From: Bilabrum cf. latius | Taxonomy: Eukaryota; Bigyra: Bicosoecida; Bigyra; Bicosoecida | Direction: 5' to 3' | DNA length: 26,140 nt | NCBI GenBank assembly: GCA_965178125.1 | Contig: CBCXTV010000036.1 | Span: 1 to 26,140 of the forward strand | Shown: positions 17,400 to 25,850 of the stretch, one piece after another | Position numbering within the stretch: the stretch's first letter is position 1 | Layout: every line of letters starts with the position of its first letter | Translations under genes and position numbers: made by a program | Notes under the pieces: generated by a model | Databases searched by the model: none | What the model was told of the DNA's origin: nothing | Seen by the model: only the letters and a program-made list of their open reading frames with translations

Positions 17400-19990
17400 T
17401 CAGTTCTGGTTTCGCATGTTTGCATGGCCTCTCGAAGCATGTCGTGTGCAGACCCTCCAAGCGCCTCGATGTCTGAGCATCGCTTTCTCTCCGCACGCTT
17501 CGTGCAAGGAATGCAACTCGTGCGTACCATCGTGGAGTCCTGAGTCGTTGGCCGCGGACGCACTACGGGTCACAGAGACTCGGAAAGGGGAGCATGCCCG
17601 AATGCACATCGCGGACGGAATTTGTCCCACGCTATTGAAGGTGGTCACCGGACTCAGACTGCTGCGGTGCATGCTTCGCGCATTGAATGGAGGCGCGTAA
17701 AATCTTGCAGAATGCACAGAGGGGGTCATCCGAGCGGGATCTTTGTGTAGCATCTAGAGCGGCAGATCGTGCGCAGGGGAGAATCCACACGCGGACTCCG
17801 AGGAGTGAGTAAGGCCGGCCCTGGAAGTCGTGCCGCGAAAGCGAATGAGCGCAACATGGCGACTGACGGACGTCGCACGCTACGTACTTGTGGTCGCCCT
17901 CGTCCGGTCGCCCATCCCGGCGAATGGTGGCGCTGCAAGATCTGCGATGCCCGTCCGTGCCCGTCCCTCCTGGACGGCTCTGCCGAGGATCAGGGACGCT
18001 CTGGTTGTTTTTCCCTGAGCACCTGCGTTTCGAAAGCGGTCTTCCGCGTTTGCTACTTCCCCTTCGAACTCCCTGCATTTTTGGCCGGAAAAGGCAACGA
18101 AGACAGGCGTGTGCTCCATAGACTGCTCGGACGAGAAGGTGTGTGCAAGAGCCTTTCCCAATCGTCACGGGGGGTGAACTGCTGGGTCCGGAATGGATTT
18201 GACTCCTGGACTTTTGCGTGTGAAGCGTGAGGTGGGCGTGCTTCGTGGGAGGTTTCCGCATGCGGGGGGACGGGAACTTTCCTGGGTCGCTGGGCCTGGG
18301 ACCGGGTAGCGGGAACTCGGGGACTTTCCCCGGGAAATGGATTCACAGAGCGTACGGTGATTTCCCGGGTCGCCCTTCTCGACCCCGAAGTGGAATTTGG
18401 CTTTCGGACCCGAATACAAGCTTAGAAGGAACTTTTTGTCTTCCGCGCCTGCGAAGGTGTGCCACGCGGGCGGTTCTTGTTCACGCACTTGCGCTGCAAG
18501 CAGTGAACGCGAGGCCGTCTGCGGTTTACGGCTACGTGTCATAGCGCGTCGTAGGATGTCGCGTTCCAAAAGAAGTCTAGCGGCTGGAGGGCGGTGAGTG
18601 AAGTGCACACGTAGTGATCGTGACGAACCGGGCGTCGACACTTGTCCTGGGCGACGTCCGAAACATCTACGCTGCGCTATTACGGCCAGTCGTGTACGCT
18701 TGGTGTCGGAGGGAAGACCCCTACGGTGTATACGGTTGCCGACGAACATAGTGATGTGGTAAGCGCATTCGGAAGGGGGCGCACGAACGTGCGAGCAATA
18801 GCACGCCATTCCGCGTATCATGGTAGCCTGATATTACATGTGCCGCACAGAATTCTCAATCATTCGCGAGAAGTGTGCGCGGGGAGTACGCTGGGGTGGA
18901 TAGAAAAGAGATGTCGTCCGCAGGATGTGTGCTCCCAAGGATTTGCTCGGAAGAATGCGGACGATCGTTTGGAATGCTGCTTTGCACGCAGACTCTATTT
19001 CAAAGATATGCCTCCATTCGCTGTGACCCTCGTGCGACCGGCTTCGGACGAGTTCCGCAATCTTCGCAATCATGTGCATCCCATCTCGAGGTCTGCGGCA
19101 GCTTCTCCCGCAGAGGAGCCGCCGTGGGAGCCGCTTAGCATCCCCTCGTCGCAGGGACTTCACGGTACGGTGTTGTTTATGTCTCTCGGGGTTTTTGTGA
19201 TGCTCAGGTGCGCGGCCTCTTGCTCTCTTCGTGACCGATTTCGTTGTCGCAGTGCTGTGGGTCTCCGTAACGGGAATGTGAGGCAGTCTCGACACCTCGA
19301 CGAGGTGTCATGCGTCATAAGGATCTGCGCGTCTTTGGTCACGGCAAGAGTGGGCGAGAGTCAAACGGGCAGAAATGATCGTAGCAGCAGCGCTCACGGG
19401 CCCGCGGCTCCGCGGTTCACTCCCGCTTGGGAGGGCTGACCAGCGTGTAGTGGGTGGGTCTTCCGGAAAGCGCCTAGAGATACTCATCGCATAGCCTTCC
19501 CTGGAACGAGTCCAGCATAGCCTTTTTTTTTTCGGCGGTCGTGGGGAGATACAATTCTCCCGCTGCGGAAGGCTGCACACTCCCGCATCGTGAAGTCAAT
19601 CACGCAACACCGTGCCGACTCATGTACCGAGACCGATGCATCTTACCGTCAGCGGCGCTGGTGGAAGCCGCGCTGCGAACAAGCTCCTCTGCACCAGTTA
19701 CCCCGCCTTTCCAATTCTCGCGCAACTGAACGTGACTCCTGTGGATACGCAGTTTCTTCACCCAGGGCGGGTGCTTCGCAACGTCGTGCGTGCCCCCTCT
19801 TGCCGTCGCGGGTGCTGAGACGCCTTCATGGTCATAAGGCGCCCTGAGCAGACTGCAGCGCGACTTCCAGTGACATTCCCGGCAAGAACACACTGCAGCT
19901 CACATGCAGCGAGCGGAAGGACCCAATCCCGCGCGTGGGGAGGCGCTATCGTGTTGTGTTGTGTGTCGTGTTTGTGGTTTATGTCGAGCT
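17400..19990. other. Long gene-poor stretch
   Basis: I see no supported gene in ~2.6 kb. The longest frames (minus 17632-18261, plus 18642-19439) lack motifs and protein-like composition. The stretch 18285-18425 is a diverged relative of the repeat at 19999-20160, with shared elements including TTTCCCGGGTCGCC versus TTTTCCGGGTCACC and TCGACCCCGAAGTGGAAT versus TCGGTCTCGAAATGGGAAT. A T8 run near 19524 is unremarkable. Confidence 0.5.
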
Positions 19991-19998
19991 TTCGGCAC

Positions 19999-20165
19999 TG
20001 CGCGGAATCGGGAATTTCGGGGGTCCTTGGGCCCGGAATCGGGGACCGGAAACTGAGGCAATTTTCGCCGCCAGATGGAGTGACGGAGAGTACCGTCGTT
20101 TTCCGGGTCACCTTTTTCGGTCTCGAAATGGGAATCGGATTTGGGACAGGAATTGAAGCGGAGAA
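19999..20165. repeat. Dispersed noncoding repeat with copies at 18.3 and 21.2 kb
   Basis: The end of this block, from AGTACCGTCGTTTTCCGGGT to GGAATTGAAGCGGAGA, is repeated essentially unchanged at 21182-21258. A more diverged version lies at 18285-18425. At 21.18 kb it is joined directly to the 8010-type repeat, so two unrelated repeats have been spliced together there. Confidence 0.85.
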
Positions 20166-21085
20166 GGGCCACTCTAGGGCCTCCCGGGAGCCCTCTTGGG
20201 GCCCCCAAACAGCAAAACAAACCCCGGGGCCCGAACTGTGTCGCCGCAACTTAAATTCCTTGTGTGGATCGGCCATTTTTGGCCAAATCTGGGGGGGTCC
20301 CCTTCCGGGCCCCCCCAAAACGCTCAAAAAAAAAACACCACAACGTGGCGTTTTGCGTCTTTTTAGGGCGGTTTAGGGGCTCTAAAATCCACTACAACGT
20401 GGCGTTTTGCGTCTCTTTGGGGCGATTTAGGGGCTCTAAAATCCACCACAACGTGGCGTTTTGCGTCTTTTTTGGGCGATTTAGGGGCTCTAAAATCCAC
20501 CACAACGTGGCGTTTTGCGTCGTTTGGGGGCTGCCTGGGGCCCATTTTTTCCACCACAACCTCGCGTTTTGCCCTTTTTGGGGCCGGGAGCCCTCTCGGG
20601 GCCCCCAAACCGCAAAAACAAACCGGGGCCCGAACTGTGTCGCCGCAACTTAAAGTCCTTGTGTGGATCGGCCATTTTTGGCCAAATCCTGGGGGGGTCC
20701 CCTTCCGAGCCCCCCGAAAACGCTCAAAAAAAACACCACAACGTGGCGTTTTGCGTCTTTTTTGGGCGATTTAGGGGCTCTAAAATCCACTACAACGTGG
20801 CGTTTTGCGTCTTTTTTGGCGATTTAGGGGCTCTAAAATCCACCACCACGTGGCGTTTTGCGTCTTTTTTGGGCGATTTAGGGGCTCTAAAATCCACCAC
20901 AACGTGGCGTTTTGCGTCGTTTGGGGGCTCCTTGGGGCCCATTTTTTCCACCACAACCTCGCGTTTTGCCCTTTTTGGGGCCGGGAGCCCTCTTGGGGCC
21001 CCGAAACAGCCAAAAAAAAGCCGGGGTCCGAGCTGTGTCGCCGCAACTTAAATTCCTTGTGCGGATCGGCCATTTTTGGCGAAAT
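20166..21085. repeat. Nested repeat: ~400-bp units containing 54-bp minisatellites
   Basis: Each larger unit has a head (GGGAGCCCTCTTGGGGCCCC, GCCGCAACTTAAA, GGATCGGCCATTTTTGGC) followed by four 54-bp units. These start at 20336, 20390, 20444, 20498 in the first array and at 20734, 20788, 20841, 20895 in the second, and share CACAACGTGGCGTTTTGCGT and TTTAGGGGCTCTAAAAT. A tail (GGGGCCCATTTTTTCCACCA) closes each array. The head recurs about 20583 and about 20983, the last copy without an array. The 54-nt period is 18 codons, so several frames stay open by construction. I do not call these genes. Confidence 0.9.
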
Positions 21086-21086
21086 C

Positions 21087-21260
21087 CCCGCATCTGCTCC
21101 TCACGCGCGGAACGTGTTTCGGTACGCAAAAAGCGGTCACATGGGAGGCCCGGAAAGCGTCCGGAAAACGGTTCAGAAATAAGTACCGTCGTTTTCCGGG
21201 TCACCTTTTTCGGTCTCGAAATGGGAATCGGATTTGGGACAGGAATTGAAGCGGAGAACG
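21087..21260. repeat. Composite of two dispersed repeats
   Basis: Positions 21087-21181 copy the 8010-8110 block and positions 21182-21258 copy the end of the 19999-20165 block. They abut at AGAAATA/AGTACCG with no spacer. Both halves are near-identical to their relatives elsewhere, so the junction appears recent. Confidence 0.85.
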
Positions 21261-21399
21261 GACCCCAAGGTGTTACCTCTTGCCTCCATACGATGCTAGG
21301 ATCTCCAGGTTTCTCAGTTTTAGGCAGCACTCGAAGGGGAAGCTTCCGACGGCGCGCCTATGACATGCTGCCACCCATCACCGTGGTCATCTGGAGGAC

Positions 21400-21703
21400 T
21401 CCGCACCATTCGGAAAACGGCTCGCCCGCCGTGAGTGAACCAGCGATCGCCGTGTGCATCAGTAGGACCCCCGCACCATTCGGAAAACGGCTCGCCCGCC
21501 GTAAGTGAAATGGCGTCCCGAAGGACCCGTGCTCCTTTTGAAAAACGGCTCGCCCGCCGTGTGTCCGCCGTGAGTGAACCAGCGATCGCCGTGTGCATCA
21601 GTAGGACCCCCGCACCATTCGGAAAACGGCTCGCCCGCCGTAAGTGAAATGGCGTCCCGAAGGACCCGTGCTCCTTTTGAAAAACGGCTCGCCCGCCGTG
21701 TGT
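21400..21703. repeat. 139-bp tandem repeat with inner 24-bp motif
   Basis: Two copies of a 139-bp unit start at GTGAGTGAACCAGCG, 21431 and 21570. Within and before them the motif AAAACGGCTCGCCCGCCGT occurs five times, each next to CACCATTCGG or CTCCTTTTGA. The copies look identical or nearly so, indicating recent tandem duplication. It directly precedes the fragment mosaic. Confidence 0.85.
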
Positions 21704-21746
21704 TCCCGAGATCCTCCAGCCACGCCACCAGTCAATGTTCTCGCTC

Positions 21747-21890
21747 GCCGTTACGTCATGGAGCCCCACGAAGTCGTGCAGATGATCAGGGCGATACCGT
21801 GAGCATCCTCCTTCTCCGTCTTCTTGCCGCCGTCGTACAGCCTGGCCGCGACACGATCTTGATGCCAAAACTCGAGGTTTCGCCGGCGTG
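21747..21890 (-). pseudogene. Four tiny fragments: Rep, zinc-ribbon, CxxC, glycosyltransferase
   Basis: From left to right: 21747-21802 matches Rep motif C (9939-9993); 21803-21836 matches the acidic part of the zinc-ribbon gene (7307-7342); 21836-21877 matches the CxxC gene (1942-1983); 21878-21890 matches a short piece of the glycosyltransferase gene (about 16157-16169). Read on the minus strand, the CxxC, zinc-ribbon and Rep pieces share one open frame (HQDRVAARL, then DGGKKTEKEDA, then HGIALIIC). Confidence 0.8.
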
Positions 21891-22398
21891 GAACGTGTCG
21901 AAGAGGCGGCGCCAGACGCAGCGTTCGAAGCTTCGGTTCGGGATCCGCATCTTCAGGAGCGCCTTCCTCCCCTCCGGGCTGATGAGATACCACTTTAGGC
22001 CCATGCCGACGTGGTAGGGGACCACAAATGTGTTGTCTACCCAGTGCGCCGGATAGGTCCGCACGTCCAAGAGGCGCTCGCAGTTGTGGATGGAGGTGGA
22101 GTTTCCGCGCTGGAGGCTGACCATTCTCGGTGCTTCTGACCCCGCTAACATGGCCATCTGTGTCACCTTGGGGTTTTCGCGATGGCGTGAAGAACTACGA
22201 GTAGCCGATCCACGCATGCTTCGCGAGGTTCGATATCATCCTCGACAACCATGAGCCATTCCGTCGGCGTGTGGTTCTCAGCCCACAGCCATGCGTTTCG
22301 ATGGGATTGGATCGCCCCAAGAGTGGCCGGATGGTATTTGATCCAGTCCGTTATCTTGCCGGAGAAGATATCCAAGAGGGCCTGGTCTTTGACGATGC
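21889..22398 (-). pseudogene. Glycosyltransferase fragment (GT25 region)
   Basis: This ~510-nt copy matches about 16484-16993 and carries the SHRNAW and EDDIEP motifs. A one-base deletion in the T-run near 22173 shifts the frame relative to the intact gene. It is joined in frame to the CxxC-gene piece on its 5' side (coding sense). Confidence 0.9.
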
Positions 22399-22435
22399 CC
22401 TGCATCAACTGGTCCTGCACCGCACACTGCATGCA
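22397..22435 (-). pseudogene. CxxC-gene fragment
   Basis: This ~39-nt piece matches 2022-2060 and encodes the second CxxC (CMQC here, CTQC in the source) and DQLMQG. It links the end of the zinc-ribbon fragment to the glycosyltransferase fragment in one open frame. Confidence 0.85.
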
Positions 22436-23092
22436 CGATGGCATCGCGGAGATGAATTTCTCCGCATTCCGGAGAAGCTCCATGGCCCGGTTGATGTCAT
22501 CCAAGGCCTCGTCACGCGAAGGACTCTGACGCACGGCGTTGCTGCAGGAGGCGGCGCCTCCTGCAGGAGGCTCGTCGCGTGCGGGAGCACGAGCGTCGTT
22601 GTCGCCGTCACCGGTATTCGCGCCAGCTTTTGGCACCCAACGCTTCGCTTCACCCGCAGAGGAACGGACATCATGGAGACTCCAGCCACGCGCAACCAGG
22701 CACTTCGCGCACCAGTCCTCAGGGAAGAAATAGCGCAGGTTCTCCTTCTTCCGGCGGTTCTGGGGAAATCGGTACGCCGGATACTCGTTTTTGCAGTTCT
22801 TGCACCTCACCCACCACGGCGTCGCGTTGTCGAACTTGTCGCAACACACCCGGCAAACTGGTTGGATCCAGTCCTTCCACTTCTTGAAGTACTCTGACCG
22901 GGGCTTAGGCCCTGGCACGCGTTGCAAGTCCATGTCGCCTCCTCCGCCGGCTCCGGCGCGACCTGCCACGGCACGTACGGCTCCCCCCATGACGACTTCG
23001 CAGGCGTCTTCCATGAACCCCAGGTTCCGACATCCTTCCCGTCTGCCACGCCGCCACCCGCCTTCCAAGCGGCTGCGTCTGACCATACGTCG
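22436..23092 (-). pseudogene. Zinc-ribbon gene fragment, middle to C-terminus
   Basis: This copies about 6568-7275 of the zinc-ribbon gene, including both C4 units. The copy stops at the last codons, so the natural stop is missing and the frame runs on into the CxxC-gene piece. A 1-nt change near 22908 (GGGCTTAGGCCC versus GGGCTTGCAGCAC) breaks the frame after the first CxxC. An internal deletion removes the sequence corresponding to about 7145-7195. Confidence 0.9.
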
Positions 23093-23262
23093 TACACGAC
23101 ATTCGGCCTGCTGCCGGCCCAAATGAAATCCTCCGCCACGCGACAACGATGCGACCTCTCGGAGTCCGTCATGCATACGTGGAAGTGCACCAGGTTTCCG
23201 GCGTGCTTGCGGTGCAGGGAGAGCTCCATTTTCGTCCCGCTGCCGCGCAAGGTCTGGGAAGA
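23090..23262 (-). pseudogene. Rep fragments (HUH region and a second short piece)
   Basis: Positions 23090-23234 match Rep 10653-10795, which encodes the HUH motif (VHFHVCM). Positions 23235-23262 match Rep 11069-11101 (ELARQRDE region), so ~270 nt between them is deleted. On the coding side the HUH piece continues in frame into the zinc-ribbon fragment. The seam between the two Rep pieces is out of frame. Confidence 0.85.
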
Positions 23263-23560
23263 GCGTCCGCATGGCCGACATCATCCGGAGCAGGGCGTCC
23301 GCATGCTCGACATCATCCGGGGGATGTGCTCGAAGACCTTTTGGAACTCGCGGCTCACGAACGGATTGACGATGCTCTGCGTGCTTTCCGGGGGGATGTG
23401 CTCGAAGACCTTCTGGAACTCGCGGCTCACGAACGGATTGACGACGCTCTGCGTGCTTTCCGGGGGGATGTGCTCGAAGACCTTTTGGAACTCGCGGCTC
23501 ACGAACGGATTGACAACGCTCTGCGTGCTTTCCGCGTACTTGATCATGTGCCTCATGGCT
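23263..23560 (-). pseudogene. Glycosyltransferase fragment with 72-bp triplication
   Basis: This matches the C-terminal part of the glycosyltransferase-like gene (about 15060-15180). A 72-bp unit beginning GATGTGCTCGAAGACC repeats at 23323, 23395 and 23467. Since 72 nt is 24 codons, the minus-strand frame stays open through all three units (each NPFVSREFQKVFEHIP). The intact gene has one unit. Confidence 0.9.
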
Positions 23561-23771
23561 GGGCCGCCCGCAACATCGACGCTTGCCGCCGCGCCGGCGT
23601 GCTCCGCCGGGGCGTCGACCTCGCGCGCCAACATGCCGCCCTCGTTTCCCATATTACCGGCGCCTTGACGCCCACGAAGATTGCGGCCGTCTCCCAAGGA
23701 AACAGCAATGCTCTCGGACGGTTTCTCCTCAGACATCATCGGCAAAGAGACTCGGAGAATGCCGTTCCCGC
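23561..23771 (-). pseudogene. Zinc-ribbon gene fragment, N-terminus
   Basis: This copies about 7435-7634, including the MMSEEKPSES start region. On the coding side it leads in frame into the glycosyltransferase triplication (AAASVD then AGGPAMRHMIKYAES). The seam to the preceding CxxC-gene piece is out of frame, but this piece keeps its own ATG. Confidence 0.88.
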
Positions 23772-24041
23772 CTGCTTGACCCAACTGCAGGCCTGGCACT
23801 TGAGGTTGGTGATCACGGCCGACTGCTCCCCACCCAAATACCAGACCGTACGCGAGCGCAGCCTATGAGGAATCCACTGGCCCGACTTCCGGGGCACGAC
23901 CATCGCCAAGAGCTTCGACTGCGGCGCGTCGATCTGCAACCTCGACCCGCAATCGCTGAGCGTAATGGCGTCGTCGAAGATCCACGTGCCGCCCCAAGCA
24001 TGCCGCCTGCGCTGCTGCCGGGAGCTCGGGTTCGGTACCTA
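23771..24041 (-). pseudogene. CxxC-gene fragment, central region
   Basis: This ~271-nt copy matches about 2157-2430 with roughly nine mismatches. It keeps an open frame and the first CxxC (CQAC). At its 5' edge (coding sense) a TAG stop lies exactly at the seam with the Rep piece, which is otherwise in the same phase. Confidence 0.9.
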
Positions 24042-24047
24042 AAAGCC

Positions 24048-24628
24048 GTACACGACATTCGGCCTGCTGCCGGCCCAAATGAAATCCTCCGCCACGCGAC
24101 AACGATGCGACCTCTCGGAGTCCGTCATGCATACGTGGAAGTGCACCAGGTTTCCGGCGTGCTTGCGGTGCAGGGAGAGCTCCATTTTCGTCCCGCTGCC
24201 GCGCAAGGTCTGGGAAGAGCGTCCGCATGGCCGACATCATCCGGAGCAGGGCGTCCGCATGCTCGACATCATCCGGGGGATGTGCTCGAAGACCTTTTGG
24301 AACTCGCGGCTCACGAACGGATTGACGATGCTCTGCGTGCTTTCCGGGGGATGTGCTCGAAGACCTTTTGGAACTCGCGGCTCACGAACGGATTGACGAT
24401 GCTCTGCGTGCTTTCCGGGGGGATGTGCTCGAAGACCTTTTGGAACTCGCGGCTCACGAACGGATTGACGACGCTCTGCGTGCTTTCCGCGTACTTGATC
24501 ATGTGCCTCATGGCTGGGCCGCCCGCAACATCGACGCTTGCCGCCGCGCCGGCGTGCTCCGCCGGGGCGTCGACCTCGGAAAGTGTTTCGGTACGCAAAA
24601 AGCGGTCACATGGGAGGCCCGGAAAGCA
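24048..24628 (-). pseudogene. Second copy of the Rep/glycosyltransferase/zinc-ribbon block
   Basis: Positions 24048-24570 repeat 23090-23612 almost exactly, with the same two Rep pieces, glycosyltransferase repeats and the start of the zinc-ribbon piece. The 72-bp units start at 24279, 24350 and 24422. The first is 71 nt long, so a one-base loss breaks the frame. The block ends in ~45 nt of the 8010-type noncoding repeat (24586-24628). Confidence 0.9.
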
Positions 24629-24629
24629 T

Positions 24630-25255
24630 GGCATCACCCTTGCCGTCCCCATCACTGCGTCGTGGGATGCTGCTCAAGATAACTCGGCGTCTGTTTAGTC
24701 GAGGGCTGTCTTGACTAGGAGTTTGGCGGTGAAATCCAGGAGTTCCGTCTGCATCGTCAGGCTCTTGCCTTTCTGTACCATATCAAGAGGAGAGGGAAGA
24801 CATGCAAAACCGACCCGCGACTAATTCTATCCTACGGCCAAGCCACCTGCGGCGTCCGCGCGACTGGGCGTGCACGAGAACCGGCGCACTGCACTGCTTG
24901 AAATGCCACGCTCCCGAGCGAAGGGAGTACGTTGTTCTGCAGAACGCTCTAGTCTTGGTGCGCTTGCAGCGGCACTTATCGGTGCGCCGCGGGGAACGGC
25001 TCGCGTGGGATTCGGAGGCGTACCCGGCCCACGACGGGAGGAGTTCCCCAGTTACGTCTGGAGTGATTGGGGGACAAGGTGGGCATCAAGTCGGCGCCTC
25101 CTGAGCGTATCACAGAGGATGACGAACCGCCCGCCCCGCTTCGATCCCGACCTCGAAGTGCACTCGAAATCAAGGCGGAACGCTGGAAATCCGCCCCGAA
25201 ACCCTCCATGTTTGTTGACAAGGACCCAGGCTGCGCTCCGACAAGCTGACAAACT
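24630..25255. other. Gap without a recognised gene
   Basis: I see no gene, repeat or RNA here. Open frames on both strands lack motifs. The sequence is not related by eye to the rest of the window. Confidence 0.5.
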
Positions 25256-25480
25256 TCGTCAGCCTCCGAAGGGTCTTCATTAAATATTCAACGCTTCCGG
25301 GGTCAATGAGGTAATGCACTACCAAAGAGCAGCTGGGCCGTGTGTCGTCCGAGATGACAAAGATCGTGGGCATCATCGATCCAGAGGGCGTCAAAGGCAC
25401 GGACGACGCGGGCGACATTGACCCCGACGGGCTGGAGGTCCTGGACCGCGTCTGGACGCCCCATCCGGAAGTATTCCTAA
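25256..25480 (-). pseudogene. Possible protein-coding remnant, unrecognised
   Basis: The minus-strand translation has protein-like composition (TIFVISDDTRPSCSLVVHYL, DPGSVEYLMKTLRRL) within a longer open frame that runs into the Rep fragment upstream. No family was recognised. It may be another captured fragment whose source lies outside the window. Low confidence. Confidence 0.3.
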
Positions 25481-25499
25481 GCGCTCCCGACGGACGAGA

Positions 25500-25615
25500 C
25501 CTTCTCTGTCTGAAATCAGGCACCCAACCCTTCCGCACAAGGTGAAGAGAGAACGCCGACGGACAATATCCTCTCTTTTGCACATCGGGCATCCAACCCC
25601 TCCGCACAGGTGAGC
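25500..25615. repeat. Short imperfect direct repeat
   Basis: Related pieces at ~25507-25542 (TGAAATCAGGCACCCAACCC, TTCCGCACAAGGTGA) and ~25577-25613 (CACATCGGGCATCCAACCCC, TCCGCACAGGTGA) are spaced about 70 nt apart and abut the Rep fragment. Confidence 0.6.
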
Positions 25616-25621
25616 AAGCGA

Positions 25622-25850
25622 CGAGTTCCCTTCTCGCGACGTCCGGATCCATTTTGAAGCGTTGGAACAATTCGTGCACGAACTTACCATTGCCGACGAA
25701 ATCCCGTACGGCTCGGTAGTTGGTGTTGCAAAGCAGCGCACCAACTTTGGGCATCTGACAATAATGGAGCTCGAAGGCGCGGCGCTCCTGGGCTTTCGCT
25801 GCCCAACCGGAGCCGTACACGACATTCGGCCTGCTGTCCGGCTCGCACGG
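25622..25850 (-). pseudogene. Diverged Rep fragment
   Basis: On the minus strand this matches Rep about 10453-10678: SRPNVVYGSG, AKAQER, then HYCQMPKVGALL, NGKFVHELF and FKMDPDVARRELVA. It covers the motif III region only. It differs from Rep at many codons, more than the mosaic pieces do, so it comes from another Rep lineage. No helicase part or HUH motif is attached. Confidence 0.85.

Larger units (their letters stand above)
21745..24628 (-). other. Mosaic of gene fragments, all in one orientation
   Basis: About 2.9 kb is built almost entirely of pieces of four genes present elsewhere in this window: Rep, the 6565 zinc-ribbon gene, the 1743 CxxC gene and the glycosyltransferase-like gene. 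Pieces range from ~13 to ~510 nt. All keep the coding direction of the source (minus). Identity to the sources is high, about 97% by eye in the 23771-24041 piece, but the mosaic shares its own differences, so the donors may be close relatives rather than these exact copies. Seams show 0-3 nt of shared sequence. Scattered 1-nt deletions break the frames, so no full protein is expected. Confidence 0.9.

Noticed and set aside
18642-19439. 265-residue plus-strand open frame in the gene-poor stretch
   Set aside because: No motif, uneven composition and opposite strand to every supported gene. Open frames of this size are expected by chance in GC-rich DNA.
20268-20290. Resemblance of the GGCCATTTTTGGCC region to a dinoflagellate spliced-leader relic
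   Set aside because: Only a short core resembles it and the rest does not match. The palindromic core is enough to explain the likeness.
20264-21182. Repeat-protein genes across the 54-bp arrays
   Set aside because: Open frames occur on both strands simply because the period is divisible by three. There is no start or terminal domain to support a gene.
22163-23284. A functional 373-residue fusion gene
   Set aside because: Its first ~130 residues are out-of-frame readings of Rep and zinc-ribbon pieces and it ends at a frameshift in the glycosyltransferase piece, so it is annotated as pseudogene pieces.
23323-24490. CRISPR array
   Set aside because: The repeated units are coding fragments placed head to tail with no unique spacers.
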